Positions 1-14,300 of a DNA stretch of 64,000 nucleotides are shown here, piece after piece. Positions within the stretch are counted from its first letter, which is position 1; each line of letters begins with the position of its first letter. The DNA comes from Stercorarius parasiticus (lineage: Eukaryota; Chordata; Aves; Charadriiformes; Stercorariidae). The position numbers were made by a program, and so were the translations under genes. The notes under the pieces are model-generated. The model ran no database searches. It saw nothing but the letters and a program-made list of their open reading frames with translations, and was not told the origin of the DNA. The stretch covers positions 52,096-116,095 of the forward strand of contig VWZL01000008.1 of the NCBI GenBank assembly GCA_013396915.1, read 5' to 3'.

Positions 1-2888
1 CACACATACAAACATACACAAGAGAAATAAAAACCTTAGAGTAAGTTAAAAATCAAAGTTTCCCACTAGTAATGAGATGCTTCTGGAAACAGCTCTTCAC
101 ATTTCTCTAGGGGTTACTAGTTGCCAAAGACAGACATAATATTTTCTCATTATTGGCTCTTCAGTAGAGAGGAAAGAAAGTATTGTGTTCTTTGCAGTCA
201 CATAGAAAAAGTGGTATTTTGAAGAAGTAATTTAGAGCAGTAAAATGAAGGAAAGATGGCTGTGGAACTTACAGTGATGCACAATTATTGGAGCGAAGGA
301 GATGGGCTGTGAACTCTTCTGTCATTTTTCTTCAAAAAAAAAAAGAAAAAACAACCCTCTTGTGAAATCTGATTTAAGAAGGGAAGGAGGAAAGAAGAAT
401 AAGAAAAACAGAGTGCTTCAGCATATGCGTTCCTGTACTACACCTGGTAATGCTTAATCTGCATAGTTTCACATTCATTAAAACAAGACAAGCAGGTGCA
501 AATTGTGGAGGCATCATTTGGGCATCTTGTTGATTCAGTCAAATCATCAGTTTTCCAAGCAGTAAACAAACCATTTTCTGTTAAACACTATCTTTGGCAA
601 AGCAGCATATTTTACATTCATGCTTCCATATGTGGACAAGATATGCCATCCCAGCTGTTCTTTCTCATACACAACAGCTTTCAAAAATATACTTTTAGTG
701 CCACAAATGCAGGAGGTCATTTTTCATCACATTTTCTTAAAACACATTGCTGTCATCTTCAGTTATTGGGTGAGACTTTCAAAACCCCCCTGTTAAGTTA
801 GAACAATAGCTCCATGGAGGTTTAATGAAACCAGTAGTATTGGATCATTATCTTTTAACCATCTGTACGGTTAAGAGAGTTTATGGTTAAATCTATGGTT
901 ATGGTAAGAAGTTCCTTGAATCGCATTGTCAAGCAGTGACTCACTCTTACACGTAGAAGAAAGTAAGACAACTAAATTCTGAGTTCTGGAAAATCATATT
1001 TTGCTGTCTTGCAGACATTTACTGTCTTGCATCCTTTACTTTGATTTTTCCATCTGTAAAAGAAAAATAATGATATATAGCTGCTGTATGTATCATAGCT
1101 CACTAGCAAGCAGAGGAGACTTTTAATTGCATTTAGATTAATTTTTCATTTGAAATTGATGATGAAACTACCGTTGGCATTAGTGACTCGACTATTTATA
1201 GAGACTGTATTTCATAGGGTTTGAGGAGACCTTACAAAGCAATCCAGCCAGTCTTCTGTTCTAGTCCATACAAATTAGCTCTGTCTGATGGTGATCTAGT
1301 CTGCCTTTTGAAATGTCCCAAGGTAATCTGTTCTATTGTTTAGCTATCCTTGCAAGATTTTTTTCACCAATTTCTGAAATTAATCATTTCTACATCAAAT
1401 CAAGTTAATTATTTCTTGATGGTAAGAAAAATCCTTTGCAACACAAAGACAGTTTACTGTGTGAAAATTAATATTGTGCTTCCTCTCACCCTTCCTATTT
1501 CTACCTCTCCTGTTCTGTCATCCTAGGAAGATTACCTTGTAAACATCTCTATTAAAGATTTTGACATGGTACTTTTAAGGCAGACAACTACTAAAAGAAT
1601 TATTATTTCTCTTTACTTAAATATGGCACTGGTTAGATCCCAGATGACGTTTGCCAACTCTGCAACTATGTCATTTTGGGTCAAATACCGTATGTGAACA
1701 GATAAAACTCTGGGGTGAGTTATTCCTCCCTGCTAACAGGATTTCTCTCTCCATTTTAAATTTGGTATTTGCTGAGGACAGAAGCCCCGGTTGACTTAAA
1801 AATATAGTACTTACTCTCATTGAATTTCATAATGTAAATTTCAGACCATATCCCCATTTGTAAAATTCACTTTTAATTCAAAGTTTATCCTTCCAAAGTG
1901 CTTGGATCTTTCCCTACTATATAAGAAAATTCTTTATTCGGTTACCATAGTCTTTAATACAAATTCTGTTCAGTTCCAGGTCTAGGAGAGATCTCCGATG
2001 TCCCACACAGTAAATCATCTCAGTCTTAGAGAAGGTTTTCACTGAATCAGAGGGGAGTTTTTTGCTGGATAGCAAAGACCTGCTGAAATCAAGGAAACAC
2101 TAGGTGGACTTCTGATGGATAGCCCTAATAGGACCTGTATATGCAATATTCACAGATCTGCAGTAGACTTGTGAGAGCTGAGAATCCTGTGATTTCAGAG
2201 AACAAAGCTGGAAAAACAACCAAAGGCTAGGCTTTCAGGCTAAGTCATCACCACACCATCTGCATGCAAGCCATTGTTAAGACAATTTCTGAAATACAAG
2301 CATCCAAAGAGATTAGGTAAGGAAGAAGAAAGGAAAGCAAGCTCAGTCTCCCACTGACGTGAGAAAGAAGAGAGAACTCCAACAGTTTGGAAGCATGTGC
2401 CAGACGAAGTATGTTTCTTTGACAGAAACTATTCTCTTTGGCCTGATAGATAGCTACAGAATAAATATCAGATTGTACAGGTCAGGGAAAGATAATATAA
2501 CAGGTATTTGTGGTAGGCAACTAGCAGTGCTCTATCAGGAAATGCAAGCAAAACATAAGACAGATATTTTTTTCGTTTTTTGTTATAAACTTCATTTTGC
2601 TGCATCCAACAGGAAAAAAATATAACAGGAAGTGGATTGAAAATGTGTGTGAAGAACACCCAGACAGATGAACTTTAAGAATATATTATCAGGAATATTA
2701 TGTATTCTAGCATGAAGCATTATCCGATTTTCTTACAACTCCTTTAGTTTCTCACCTGATCAATCAGAGGTATGTCTGGGAGGGCTCTGACAAACATAAT
2801 ACTTAACCTGTCTCATGACAAGTCTCTTCAGTGAAACTGTAATTAGAAAACTAATTTAGGAGGCCAAGGTCCAAGTCCGCAAAGATAT

Positions 2889-2922
2889 TTAGGCATGTTT
2901 AAGTTCTTACTTAAATGCCTAA
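2889..2922. repeat. Decayed palindrome, possible ancient transposon remnant
   Basis: The arms TTAGGCATGTTTAAG (2889-2903) and CTTAAATGCCTAA (2910-2922) are inverted copies apart from a two-base bulge, around a 6-base loop. The TTTAGGCA...TGCCTAA arms followed by AATTCCC recall the palindromic non-autonomous DNA-transposon remnants scattered through amniote genomes. That family assignment is from memory and is weak. Confidence 0.3.
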
Positions 2923-3271
2923 TTCCCTTTGGGAAGCACTCAGACATAGTTGCCATGGCAATGAGCCTTGCTTCTTTTATTTCCAATGGATATATGATAA
3001 GTTCTCTGTAATGCAATGGTATCTGATGTAAATAGGGAAAATACTAGCCATCTCCGTATAGCAAAGCTGAATCCAATTAGTTCACACAAAACCCCTTTCT
3101 CCAACATGGCTTTATATTTCCCAAGATAGCTTGGTCCCTGCTAGGTTAGATATTTCTGTGCCACCTACCATGCATTAGACAAAATCCTGATATCACAAGC
3201 TAAGAAAGGAACAGGAAGGAGAATAAGTGTAAATTAAATACTTTGAATAGTCTGAATAGCTGATTGAGAGT

Positions 3272-3400
3272 CATGAATTACATGAATTACATGAATTACA
3301 TGGCATAAATAGTTATGAATTACATAGGCATGCTTTACATTAATTTTTTCATGTAATTTTAATGATTTTTTTCATAAATTACAAAGGCATAAATAATTAT
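3272..3400. repeat. Degenerate short tandem and dispersed repeat cluster
   Basis: The unit CATGAATTA is repeated about 3.4 times at 3272-3302. ATGAATTACAT recurs at about 3315-3325. A 15-base segment GGCATAAATAGTTAT (3302-3316) recurs with one mismatch at 3386-3400. An inverted echo, CATGTAATT, lies near 3350. Together these look like a decayed local amplification. Confidence 0.6.
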
Positions 3401-5273
3401 TTAAGAAACACAGCTGTGTATAAGTTGTGATTCAGAGGAAAAGTGAAAAATTAGATGTTGAATGAATGAAGGAACTGATACCTTTTCCAAAAGAGTAGTG
3501 ACGCATTTTTTTTTCTCTTACTGTTATAACTACTTCACATCCTAAAATTTTGCACAAAGAGTCCACATACATATTTCCACAAGTGCACAATGTTTTTTTC
3601 TTTTTAAACTCTTAAACATTGAAATGGAAATCTGCTTTGTTTTTCAGGCTTTTTTATGAAAGTTAGGAGCAGTATCTATAATGCCTCTGAAATAAAATTG
3701 CCAATTATCAAAATTCACTTATTGTTTGGAACCTTGAAGTTGTAGACTTCTTGCACAGTCTTTAAGGACTTTCATGATGTTCATGACCTTTGAGCCATCC
3801 CTCACACATATCAGTCTACATTATTTTCTCATTCAAATTACTTTGTAGAGCTAGTTATAAAAATGGATTTTTGGAAGGTCCCTGTGTGCAGCTGGACTTA
3901 TTCTGATTTCCTTCTCTGCATGCCCTATGCACAGAAGTACTGAAAAAGTGATACCTAGAAGTTAGTTAAGTTGACACAGATACACAGTGCGTATTAGTCT
4001 CCTATTATTTTAGGGGGTGTTAGGGATACCAGTTTGAACACAGAAATGCAGGACAACTCAGAAAAGAATTAAAAGTAGAAAGAAAAGAAATAAAGAAGAT
4101 AGCACAACTGTAAAAGGGTCTTCTAACACACAGCCATTCGGCAGGAAGGAGGCAGCCATAACAAAGCTTTAGCTTTCAACCCCTGACCTATGTTACACTG
4201 ACCTGGGAAGAGATGAAGGGTCCCCAGTATGGAATTTCTAGACAATTTCAGCAGAATTATCTCACTGTCTCTCACAGTGGTACACCTTTGTCTCTCCTGT
4301 GCATTTACTTCACTGCAAGACGTGGAGAAGGATGACAGACAGCACTAGCATGCTTCACTTCCAGCCTTGGTGGTTCCTGGAGTGTTTCTATGCCTTTGTG
4401 AGTTCCTCACCGTTGATTAAGCAATGTAGGCAGAATGCTGAAATGGGATGTGAATATGTAGTGCATTATAATAAATGGGAAGAAAAAGCCAATGAAATCT
4501 TGAATGTATGCTTAGATGCTTCATGTAATGAAGAAACTGACTATTGCCCTCTAAAAGGCCTAGTTAAATAGGTCAGCTAGATGTCTAGATGGTTTTCACC
4601 TTAAGAAAGATCTAGAGCAATTGGACAGTAGCATATATGAAGAGGACAAAAGATTTAGGAACACGTAAAAAACTTGATCTGAAATTCTCCTCTAACATTC
4701 CTAGATGATAGTATGAAATTCTAACACTTATATCTTCATGCACTCAAAAATTCAATCCCCTTATTAGCAATTCTAGTAATATCCTGTGAAATGGCAATTT
4801 GTCAATCTCTTAAAAAGGTTAGAATTTGAAACAACAAATCTTTTTGTTGATCCAAGGAAATAAAACAGAAACAGTAAAATTTACCACAGGAAAGGGTATT
4901 CATTAACTATTCATTCAGCACTGTCTTTTAGCACACATTTATTTGTAAAAATGTGAATCAACTTTCTAATATGCAACCATAAAGTTACACCACCCATGTA
5001 AATTGTCTAACTACAACATGGGACTGTGTATCATTATACATAAAGGAGTTCTATGGTATTTTAGGATAGGTAGGAATTATTTCCCTGTGGGAGACTTCAG
5101 TTTTCAAAATATAGATTAACGAATGATCATTAAGAAGCTTAGATAGTCTTTGATAAGAACAATAACACATTTCTTTGCCAAAAAGTCCTTAAAAGAGGAA
5201 CAGATCATATTATTATACTCTGAGTATATACATGAGGACATTATGAAAAGGTGTATAAGAGGAAATAACCTTG

Positions 5274-5301
5274 AACTGAGTGATATCTTTTTCACTCAGT
5301 T
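5274..5301. repeat. Small perfect inverted repeat (10-bp arms)
   Basis: AACTGAGTGA (5274-5283) and TCACTCAGTT (5292-5301) are exact reverse complements around an 8-base T-rich loop. In AT-rich DNA of this length this may be chance. Confidence 0.5.
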
Positions 5302-8300
5302 TAAGTTAAATAGATTTAAAAAAGTACAAAGTTAGCATGTAAAGACGACTGGACTGAATACCTCATGAAGTACAGAGAACTGAGAATTTGAAATAATCGG
5401 GATGGGGAGATCAGGAAAGGAGCAGAAAGGAGGAATGCAAAGTAAATCAAATACAATGGTTCACTGACATCAGAACATATATTATGAATTAGAAAATTTT
5501 TTTTTAATTAAAAATAAGGAGAGAGATTAAGTGATTAGTTGATCATAAAACAATTACAAGCATTGTGTTTTGTGCCTCCTAAATGTGTTTCTTGTATAGT
5601 ATTTGCAGTAAAGCACATTGTAATGAAAGGCCCTGATGAAATTTCTTCCAGAATTTGCAAACCTGTTCAGTCATGTCCAGGAAAGATGAATTTAAAATGG
5701 AAGGGGCTCTGGCAAGGCCATGCAAGCAAAGCTATGCACACCTCTTTCAAGAAAAGCTTGTAAAATAAACATGGATGAAGGATATAATTAATTCCTCTTA
5801 CTATACCATATCGATTAACACTTATCAATGAAAAAAATTTATTTAAATCATAGTAATATTGACGTAAATGAAATAGATATATGATGACCATTATAAAAAT
5901 AGACTAATTAGAGTAAGTTTTGACCAAGAGGCTAGGGGAAATTGGGAAGAGATACAGCAATGGCTTCCTAATGCATCCAGCATGATTGTCTTTTTCCTCA
6001 GAACCGGAGGTGATAAGTAGAGCTGGCTTCCTTGTCATGTTTTCTCCAGCTGCCTTATTGTCCAAATACTAGGATTGTATTGAAGACTCACATTGAAGAC
6101 TACCTCTTCCTAGGCACGTTTTCTTGCACAGGATAAGAAGGGCAAGGCTTGAGGATATTGGTGACTCTGAGGGAAAAGGAAGTGGACAAGAATATCTGAC
6201 TTTAAAAGTGCTGGAATTCAGTTCATTAAATTGGGCTAATGTTGCTCTAAAGTCATGATATTTTGAATATAGCTTTATCCCTCATAATGGAAGATTGGAC
6301 AATTATGAGGCTTTTATGCCAAATATATGATTGTAAATGTAAATACTGGTTTCCGTTTTGCAGTAAAACCCATGGGTGGCTAAAAGCTAAATTCTCCAAT
6401 ATTAAAGAAACTTAAACAAATAGATGAATCAATTAATCAATCATTTGAAAAGACACAACAAACATTGAGAGATCGTCTTCTCTTTTAAAATAGACATAAT
6501 TGGTTTCAGTGTTTCTCCTAAGAAAAATTAGCCTTACAAATACTGTTTCAAACAGGTGGCTAAACAAAGGCAAATCAATTTAATTCCACTGATGTCAGTA
6601 AAGGTTTGCCATTTTACCCATTGTTACTCTGCCCCATTTTTAAAAATGAACTGATGTTGCCAAAACCTATAATTTTCTCTAAAGGAATAAACAAACGCTG
6701 TAATTATCAAACATTTCTTATTTGAAAAACAGTTCTGCACTTTCAGGAACAAAGATTTTTGTTTAAGGTAGCTGTGTAAGGTCTGTCAAATTCAGTACAG
6801 TATGTCTTGTTAATGGCCTCTAAGCCATAAGCCTACAGCATTATCCAAGATGTATTTGAAGAAAAAAATTGCTTGACACTAGAGAAAAGGTTAGCGCTAC
6901 GCTGCAGGGATTCTAATTCTTAGTTTCATTAAGGAATTAAATTAGAGTGAAACTTTTACCCTTTCCTCCTCCCCCCATCACAAAAAGGAATGTTAACCTC
7001 AAACGGACCTGCTGCTCATCTTCAGTATTTTGCAACCTTTTCTTCACATCAAGAGCAAAGGTCTCCGCATTGATATTCTGAAGGGAATCTGCATGACATT
7101 GTTAGGAATGGGCAAATGATCTGAAAGTCCCTACACAGCCAATATAATTCTGATTAAAGCTTGGCATTTGTTTTCTTGCTCTTTGGAGCAGACAGCATGC
7201 TGCCTGGAATTAGAAATATGAAAGGCAGAGGAACTTCCTACTGTGCAGAGAGAGCATTTCATCCTCCTCCTTTTCAAAATGCAGCGAAGTTTGAAAACTT
7301 TTTTTTTTTGTTGTTTTGAGTACAGAACATTAAAATGAGGTCATCTTTGTTTTCCCTTTCAGAATGAGATGTGCTGTGACTCACACATTTTCCTGCAGAA
7401 TTACTGAGAAAGACCTTGCTCTACTAGCTTCCTAACTGATATTTCTTCAGCATTTTAAACTGGAAAATCATTATTTGGTTCTTCAGGCAAATAGATGGAT
7501 ATAGCTTTTGAGAGATTCTTACATATAATATAATAAATATAAATTAAACATTTATAGTAAAACCCCAGAATTTTGAAGGAAAGTTCTTGTTTGAAAGTGT
7601 ACATACTCATTTACTTGTATCCAATACGTTTGTAGCCCCATTTCAAACTCTGAATTTAAAATTAATTGATTAACTTCCAGTTAAATGCACCTATCTAGAA
7701 CCCTGGATGCAGACTAGTTTCCATCAAATTAGAAAGTTCCTATATGGTGGAAAGGAAAATCGTTGAGCAAAATACTAATTGCCTTGAAGTCAGTGGAAGA
7801 ACCATCGTTAGTCTTCAGGAGTTCAGGATTTCCTTCTTTGCTTCCACTATAATGTATCACCTCCATTATTTAGAATCTATTACAGTTGACTTTAATTTGT
7901 AAAATGGTTCAATGAGACCATTTACAGTAGAATATGAGGCGCTGACAAAAATCATATGGCAAACTTAACTATCGTTAACATTTTTTTTTGTTGCTTCTGA
8001 AAGTACAAAACTGTTGTTCAGTTAAGAAATATTTGATCATTGCAACATTTGTTTATTTATTTCTTTTTTTGAGAAAATGTTAGATTTTGGCTGCATCAGT
8101 TAATTTTCAAAATGAGACAGACTACCAGTGGGTAAAATGGTAAAGCTTCATTGATGTCAGTCAAATGAAACTTGACAAAAAAGTCAAAAAAGCAGAAAAA
8201 TTAGAGCAAGCGAGCACAGCAGGAGCTAGCCTCCAGGAAACCCGTTACATGAGACTCAGGTGATTTCAAATAACCCAGGTTTGTTCTTGAACAGCCCCAG

Positions 8301-9781
8301 CCAGGTGACTCAGGACCTCGGCCACTGGGTTCTACTATTTCTCTTCCATAAAGGGTCTAAATTTCTCCTCTTATTTAGCCTGCAAGAATCTTAGGACATA
8401 CACAAAATTAAACAAAATCTTAATCTGTCTAGAGATGCAAGAAATAATTGAGGGAGGTCACTGAGCGTTCCAACAAAAGGGTTTGTTGAATTTAATAATC
8501 AAGAACTACCTGTTGTAGGCAATAAATCCTTCTTCAACACCAGTGTTTTCTTTCATATCCAGAAGCAGTTTAAGCTCCTAAACAGCTACATTTGAGTCAC
8601 CACTATACAGCTTAAGTACTGTTTTCTTTGAATTCTTCACTGACTTTAATTCACACTCTATGAGAAATGAAGAGATACATTGCATATAACATGGTTAAAT
8701 ATTACATAAAGAAGCAAGAAGAACAAGCTATAAATATGTACATATGTAGACACACATACATAAAAAAAACCAACCTGAGAAGCCAAACTGTTCAGAACAA
8801 ATATAGTCATCCAGTTTCACCACTTCTTCATTTGTAAATAGGTTTTGTTATATAGGAAATTTGTATGAATACTTGTCAGTGGAACAAAGTTTAGATTTTT
8901 CATTTTGGTATTATGATCATTGATGTTACGCCTTTATAGTAGTTAAAAATATTTACTTTTACCTTGAGTTAGAGTGTTAAGAACAGATTATTTTTTTTCT
9001 GTTCAGACAAGATTCCACATAAAAAAGGTTGTGCTAGCTTATCTATCTATATCTAGGAATAACAATACCAAACTCTGTAAAACAACTAAGAGTCTGGAAA
9101 TAATCAGTGACATACTTTTTTCTGAGTTTTGTGCAATACACAAAGTATTTCAGAAACTGCTGTAATAATAGTTAAGACCAAGGTAATGTGAGGTCAGAAC
9201 ACCTCATCTAAATGAGCAAGAGTTGCATGCTTATCTGACTTGTAGATTTTATGAGGCACTGTATTATCATTATCTAATCCAGAATCTTACTTAATACAAA
9301 CTTTTACAATTCCTATTTTGTAGCTGCACACTAAGTGCAGTGCAAATTTTTATGTGAAGTTAAGAAAGGTTCCTTCCTTAGGAACCAAAAGATCCTGTGC
9401 CTGTCTGAATTTTTATCCTTCATTGACAATTTATATTTTTCAACAAGCTTAATTCCAATCTATTGAATTACCTATGACACCTCCTGATATCATCTGTGGG
9501 CTATCTAAATCAGATATTTCTTTTTTTTCTTGGTATATGCTTGCACGTATGCCAGGCTTTTTAATGAACGTGGTGCTTACTCTGAACAAACATAATAAAA
9601 AGACTTCCTTTTCCAATACACTACTCTTACTCATTGTAATGCAAAGAGTCTTATTGGAATAAAAACTGAGGCTGAGAAGGAGAAGAAAGTTCTCCTTGTG
9701 TGACTGTTACTAGCCTTTAGCATGACAGTTGCAAAGTTAATTAATGCAGTGATCTGTGCCTCATTTTCCCCCATATGGGAT

Positions 9782-9813
9782 ATGGTAAGACCTATGTAAA
9801 ATGGTCTTACCAT
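9782..9813. repeat. Perfect inverted repeat (11-bp arms, 10-base loop)
   Basis: ATGGTAAGACC (9782-9792) and GGTCTTACCAT (9803-9813) are exact reverse complements around a 10-base AT-rich loop. No terminator or RNA-gene context is visible, and nothing links it to a known non-coding RNA. Confidence 0.6.
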
Positions 9814-11282
9814 TATGTCAGAGGAAAGAATGATGATGACATCTCTAATTAAGAATTTGATATATTTTCCAACTCTGACACTCTTGATCAATTTCCTATT
9901 TTAATATCTTAATTATTTGAGGATTTTCTTTAAATGTTCACAAAAATAGTTACTATAACTAAGCTGTTATATTTTGCTACGTGATGAGCAAGTTGATTTA
10001 CTTTTATAAACACTATTTAAAGCCTTTGTCTTTACAGGCAGAACTAACTTCTTTTTTCTGTCATTTAAACTAGAATTAAAACAAAAAAAATGTACTGTAA
10101 TCACTTATTTTACACCACTGAAGTTTAAGAAAAACTCTCCATTAATTTTGTTGAGATTTCCTTTATACATCAATGACGCTATTGCCTGACAACATGAACA
10201 AGTATATAGTAATAATGACATTGTATTTGCCAACTGAAGCCTTCAGAATGCCTTGTTGTCACCATGTACCCAAGTGATTTATAAATATTCCAGCGTGATA
10301 AACCAAAACATTGTCAACTTCTTGGGAGACTGATAGACTGAAAGGTATTTTCTTTAGCAATTGTGATTAATAGAGACTGTCACATGAAAAAGTATGATTG
10401 AAAGAGGGTGAGAAAATAAAGAAAGCAATTGGATTTTTTTCTGTATATCTTGATTTCTATGAAATCTCCCCATTTCACCAGTAATACATGACAAATCATC
10501 TTTGGAATAAACTAGGGGGAATACTGATACAAAAAGAAAGAATTATGATACATACTTTAACAGTAAATTCAACCCTAAAAAAGAAACACAGATGAACGCT
10601 TTACCCCTTATAGGATTATCAAATGTAAACTTTTATTGCCAGTAAGAGGTTACTATAACTAAAGATATATGTATCCACATATTTAAATGTATTAGTAGGT
10701 CCCATGCATTTTCCTTCACTGTTACTGATTTGATCTAAAATGTACACAGGTTTCTCCTTAACAGTCTTGCTGATTTCCCGTTCTTGCTCTGTGTACTATA
10801 CCTCATCAAATGTAGTGACACTAGTTACAGAGTCATGATTTGTTCGTACATTTTAAAACAAGGAATTTTAAATTAAGCATAAAGAAGAGAAGAATCAAAA
10901 AACCCTGGAGTTTTCTTGGCTTCAACAGTAACAATATATTTCTCAAAGCAGATCTATAAACTGGCAAACTAAGATTAATAAAGCTCCAGTAAACTATAGA
11001 CAGCTTTTAAAGCATATAGTTAAATTTTAAATAATAATTAGTCTTTACCACATCATCCATAATATTTGTATGCATATATGATGCCTTCATGAAAGCATCG
11101 TGAAAGAAACTGCAGATTACTAAAAACCAAAAACAAATGTAACAAAGCTTATCAATAGACATTTTTTTTTTTGATCAAAGTAATCTGAGTTCTATTTTAC
11201 TTTGGTCCCAAAGGAAAAAAAAAAGAAAAACAAAAACAAAACCAAGAAAGATCACAAGTCATCTTAATTTTTATGAAATAAT

Positions 11283-11314
11283 TATAAAGGTAGCTAACTA
11301 TAAAGGTAGCTAAC
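11283..11314. repeat. 16-bp tandem duplication
   Basis: TATAAAGGTAGCTAAC occurs twice back to back with no mismatch (11283-11298 and 11299-11314). It looks like a recent slippage-type duplication. Confidence 0.85.
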
Positions 11315-14300
11315 TTTCACAATGGTGAAAATGGTGTCGCAATGCTTCAACTAAACCAATAGAATAACTGTGGCTGACACCAATCAAAGTCTGTCTCTCT
11401 TTCTACAAGACGCATAATAGGTCTTGAAGTGATTTTAAACAAGTATAGGTACATGGACTAAGACAATCTTCATTCATACCATGAAATTAAAAAAAAAGCT
11501 TATAACAGAAAAAGTAATATTCTACATTATAGACAGAAAGATAGATTTGATACATGTGTACAACACCATAACATCAACAATAACCCACTGTTATCAACGC
11601 TTTGTGTAATGAACATTTCTCCAAAGAACTAAAATTTTGTTTTCCTTTTTAACAAACATAACCGTTCTCCCAAGGAAATGTGATCTCAACTGCAGGTGGT
11701 TGGACATAGCTAGAAAAATAAAAGTAGCCCTCCTAGGAGAGTTGGGGCCTATGTCTTCTCTAAACTACAGCGGATGAAAAATAAAATTCGTGATGAAATC
11801 TCAGGTGCTGAAGTCAATGTACATTATTTTCATAGAGCTGGTCTTAGAAACTAATGCCCCAACATGAGACCAGTACAGTTCTTTGAGCAAATACTGCTCT
11901 GACGGTCTGATGGTCAGGGAACTGAACTTGGATTTCAGCATCTGCAAAAAGACAACCCCATGATGCAACAAGATTAAACAGTAGTTTCAAATCATTTTTA
12001 TTCTGATTCATTAGAGAAAAGAAGATGATATGTGTTCCTTTTGCATAACACCTCTAATTTTCTTCATGGTACTTGACATCAGCCGCATCAGTATCACACT
12101 AATTACATTATAGTTCACATTCTCTTACTCTAACCCAATTTCTCAGGATTAACCCACCTCCAAAGAAGAGTTATTTTCCCATTTTCCTTCCCCTTATCTC
12201 ACTGAAACCTTTATTAAATGAGCTTCCTGAATGGTAAAGGACTGTTCTTTGTAATAGTTTCAGTTATTTTTCCCCGAAGAAAAATAAATTCAAGAGTCAT
12301 TTTTGACAGGGAACAACTTGTACCCCAAACCTGCAAAACAATTCAGCATTGTCATCAAGAAAAAAAAAAAAAAGTACAAGTAGTTCCCTAGTTATTTTTT
12401 TCAGGCAGTGACAAAAATTATTATCTTTTGTCAAATATTGCATGTAATGTTTATCAGTGCAACTTCTAAGCCCCAGTATCACACTCTCTTTTGCTCCTTT
12501 CAGGAAAATGTACATTCCACTTGAATTAAGAGAAGAAATTACTTCCACACTGTTCAAGAGAGCACATATTCAAGCAGAGCAGAATGTATGTGCAGCCACA
12601 GTGCATGAGGCACTGAGATCTGCAGAGTCCTTTTCTGAGCAGAAAGTCTTCGAGCAGATTTTTAAATGTTTTCTTCTGTTGAAGCCTGTAGAACCACATC
12701 TCCGGTTCTGAGCACTACAAGCCTCAGTTAAACTTTCCTTTTCCTTTAGAGACACCGATAAGGCATTTGGCAGCTCAAAATCACTCTTTATAGCACGGGG
12801 AAGATAGATAAGCTTTATACAAAACACTAGAAGACTAAATTAAATAAAGAGTAACAGGTATTAAACCCCTACAGGCTGTTTTCAGGAGAGGGAAAAAAAA
12901 GTTTGTGGAAATCTAATCTATTGGAAGGAGCATGTATTTTGACCCTGATGTAAGAACTCCACTCCCTATTAACAGAGAATTGTTTTGATTGTAAAATGAG
13001 CCTGGCAAATGTCAAAGTACAATTATGTCAAATGATATTTCAAATTATCCAAGCAATGTCTTTCCTCTCTTATAACAACTTATAAAATAATATACTATGG
13101 CATGATACAGTGAAAAGATTATTAAAGACACTCCAGTCATGGGTAGCTTGAAAACAAATTTTACTGAGCTTTGTGATACCTTAATTTTATTTAAAGGAGC
13201 AATAGAACAAATAAGCACCTTGCCAGATGTTCGTTGTCAAAGCAACTGAGCTCTGTTTTGGCTGAGCATCGCAGTTCTTGCAAGACAACCTAGGAGATGC
13301 CATCTCTTGCAGGGCAACAGATGAAATCAGGTGTTGAGCACAGAGGGAGCACAATTTACTCTAAACATTTTTACCAGTATCAGCAAAAACTTTGTTTCAT
13401 AAAGGGTAAAAAAAAAAAACTTCCTTTCCAAACAAAGATGTTAATAACTTTACATGATAAATGCTTGCCTTCCTCAAGACATTAAGTCATTTTTTGTGCA
13501 GGCTTTGCAGAAACTGTAAACTGAATTATAGAACAATTTTCCATGTCTTTGATACAGTAACTATAAAGGAATACTCAAAGAGTGCACAGAACCGTGAGAG
13601 AGGTGCTAACATGGCCACTGTCTAATTGAAAAACACTACAGGTGATCTGGATAGAGTGAGGAAAAATTATAAACCCTTACGTCGGTTTACTCCCCCTCTA
13701 CCACAGTGGTAAAACTGATGATTTTGTTTGGTTTTTTCATTCTTTTCTCCAGGGGTAAGCAGATGTCTGTCAAAGACAATCACCAGAAAAGAAGTCAGAA
13801 AACTATTCAGAACTGAATATTAGGAGTCTAAAAATATTACCAAAAGCAGTACAAAGTAAAAAAACATTTTCACTCTACCCCTAATCTCTTGTCCTGGGAA
13901 GGCACATCAACAGACACAGGAAGTAAACTACCTGAAAAGAAAAAAAGCAATAAGGCAGCATATCTTTTTAGATCCTTCCTAATTTTAAAACATGTAATTC
14001 CTTTCACTTCAGTAAAATTCTAAATTTACAGTATCCACTGTTCAGATTTCAGAAATTATTATTTTATGAAGATGTTTATAATTTGTACTTTTTGCTATTT
14101 GCCAAATATAAAATGAGGTGTTCAAGCCTGTAAGAATTTATGTATCTGAGTAATTTTATGTGCATAGATAGCCTTCTTGACTGAAAATAGTAGATGGGGA
14201 TTTCAGTGAAACTTCTCATACTAGGAAGGCTATTCAGTTGTTCATCTTTCCAGCTATCTAAAATAAGTAAGTATCTACAGCCAGAAAAAAAGAAGACAGT

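Noticed and set aside
1531..1545. TTGTAAACATCTCTA resembles the start of the miR-30 family
   Set aside because: Only about 11 bases agree and no hairpin partner is visible nearby.
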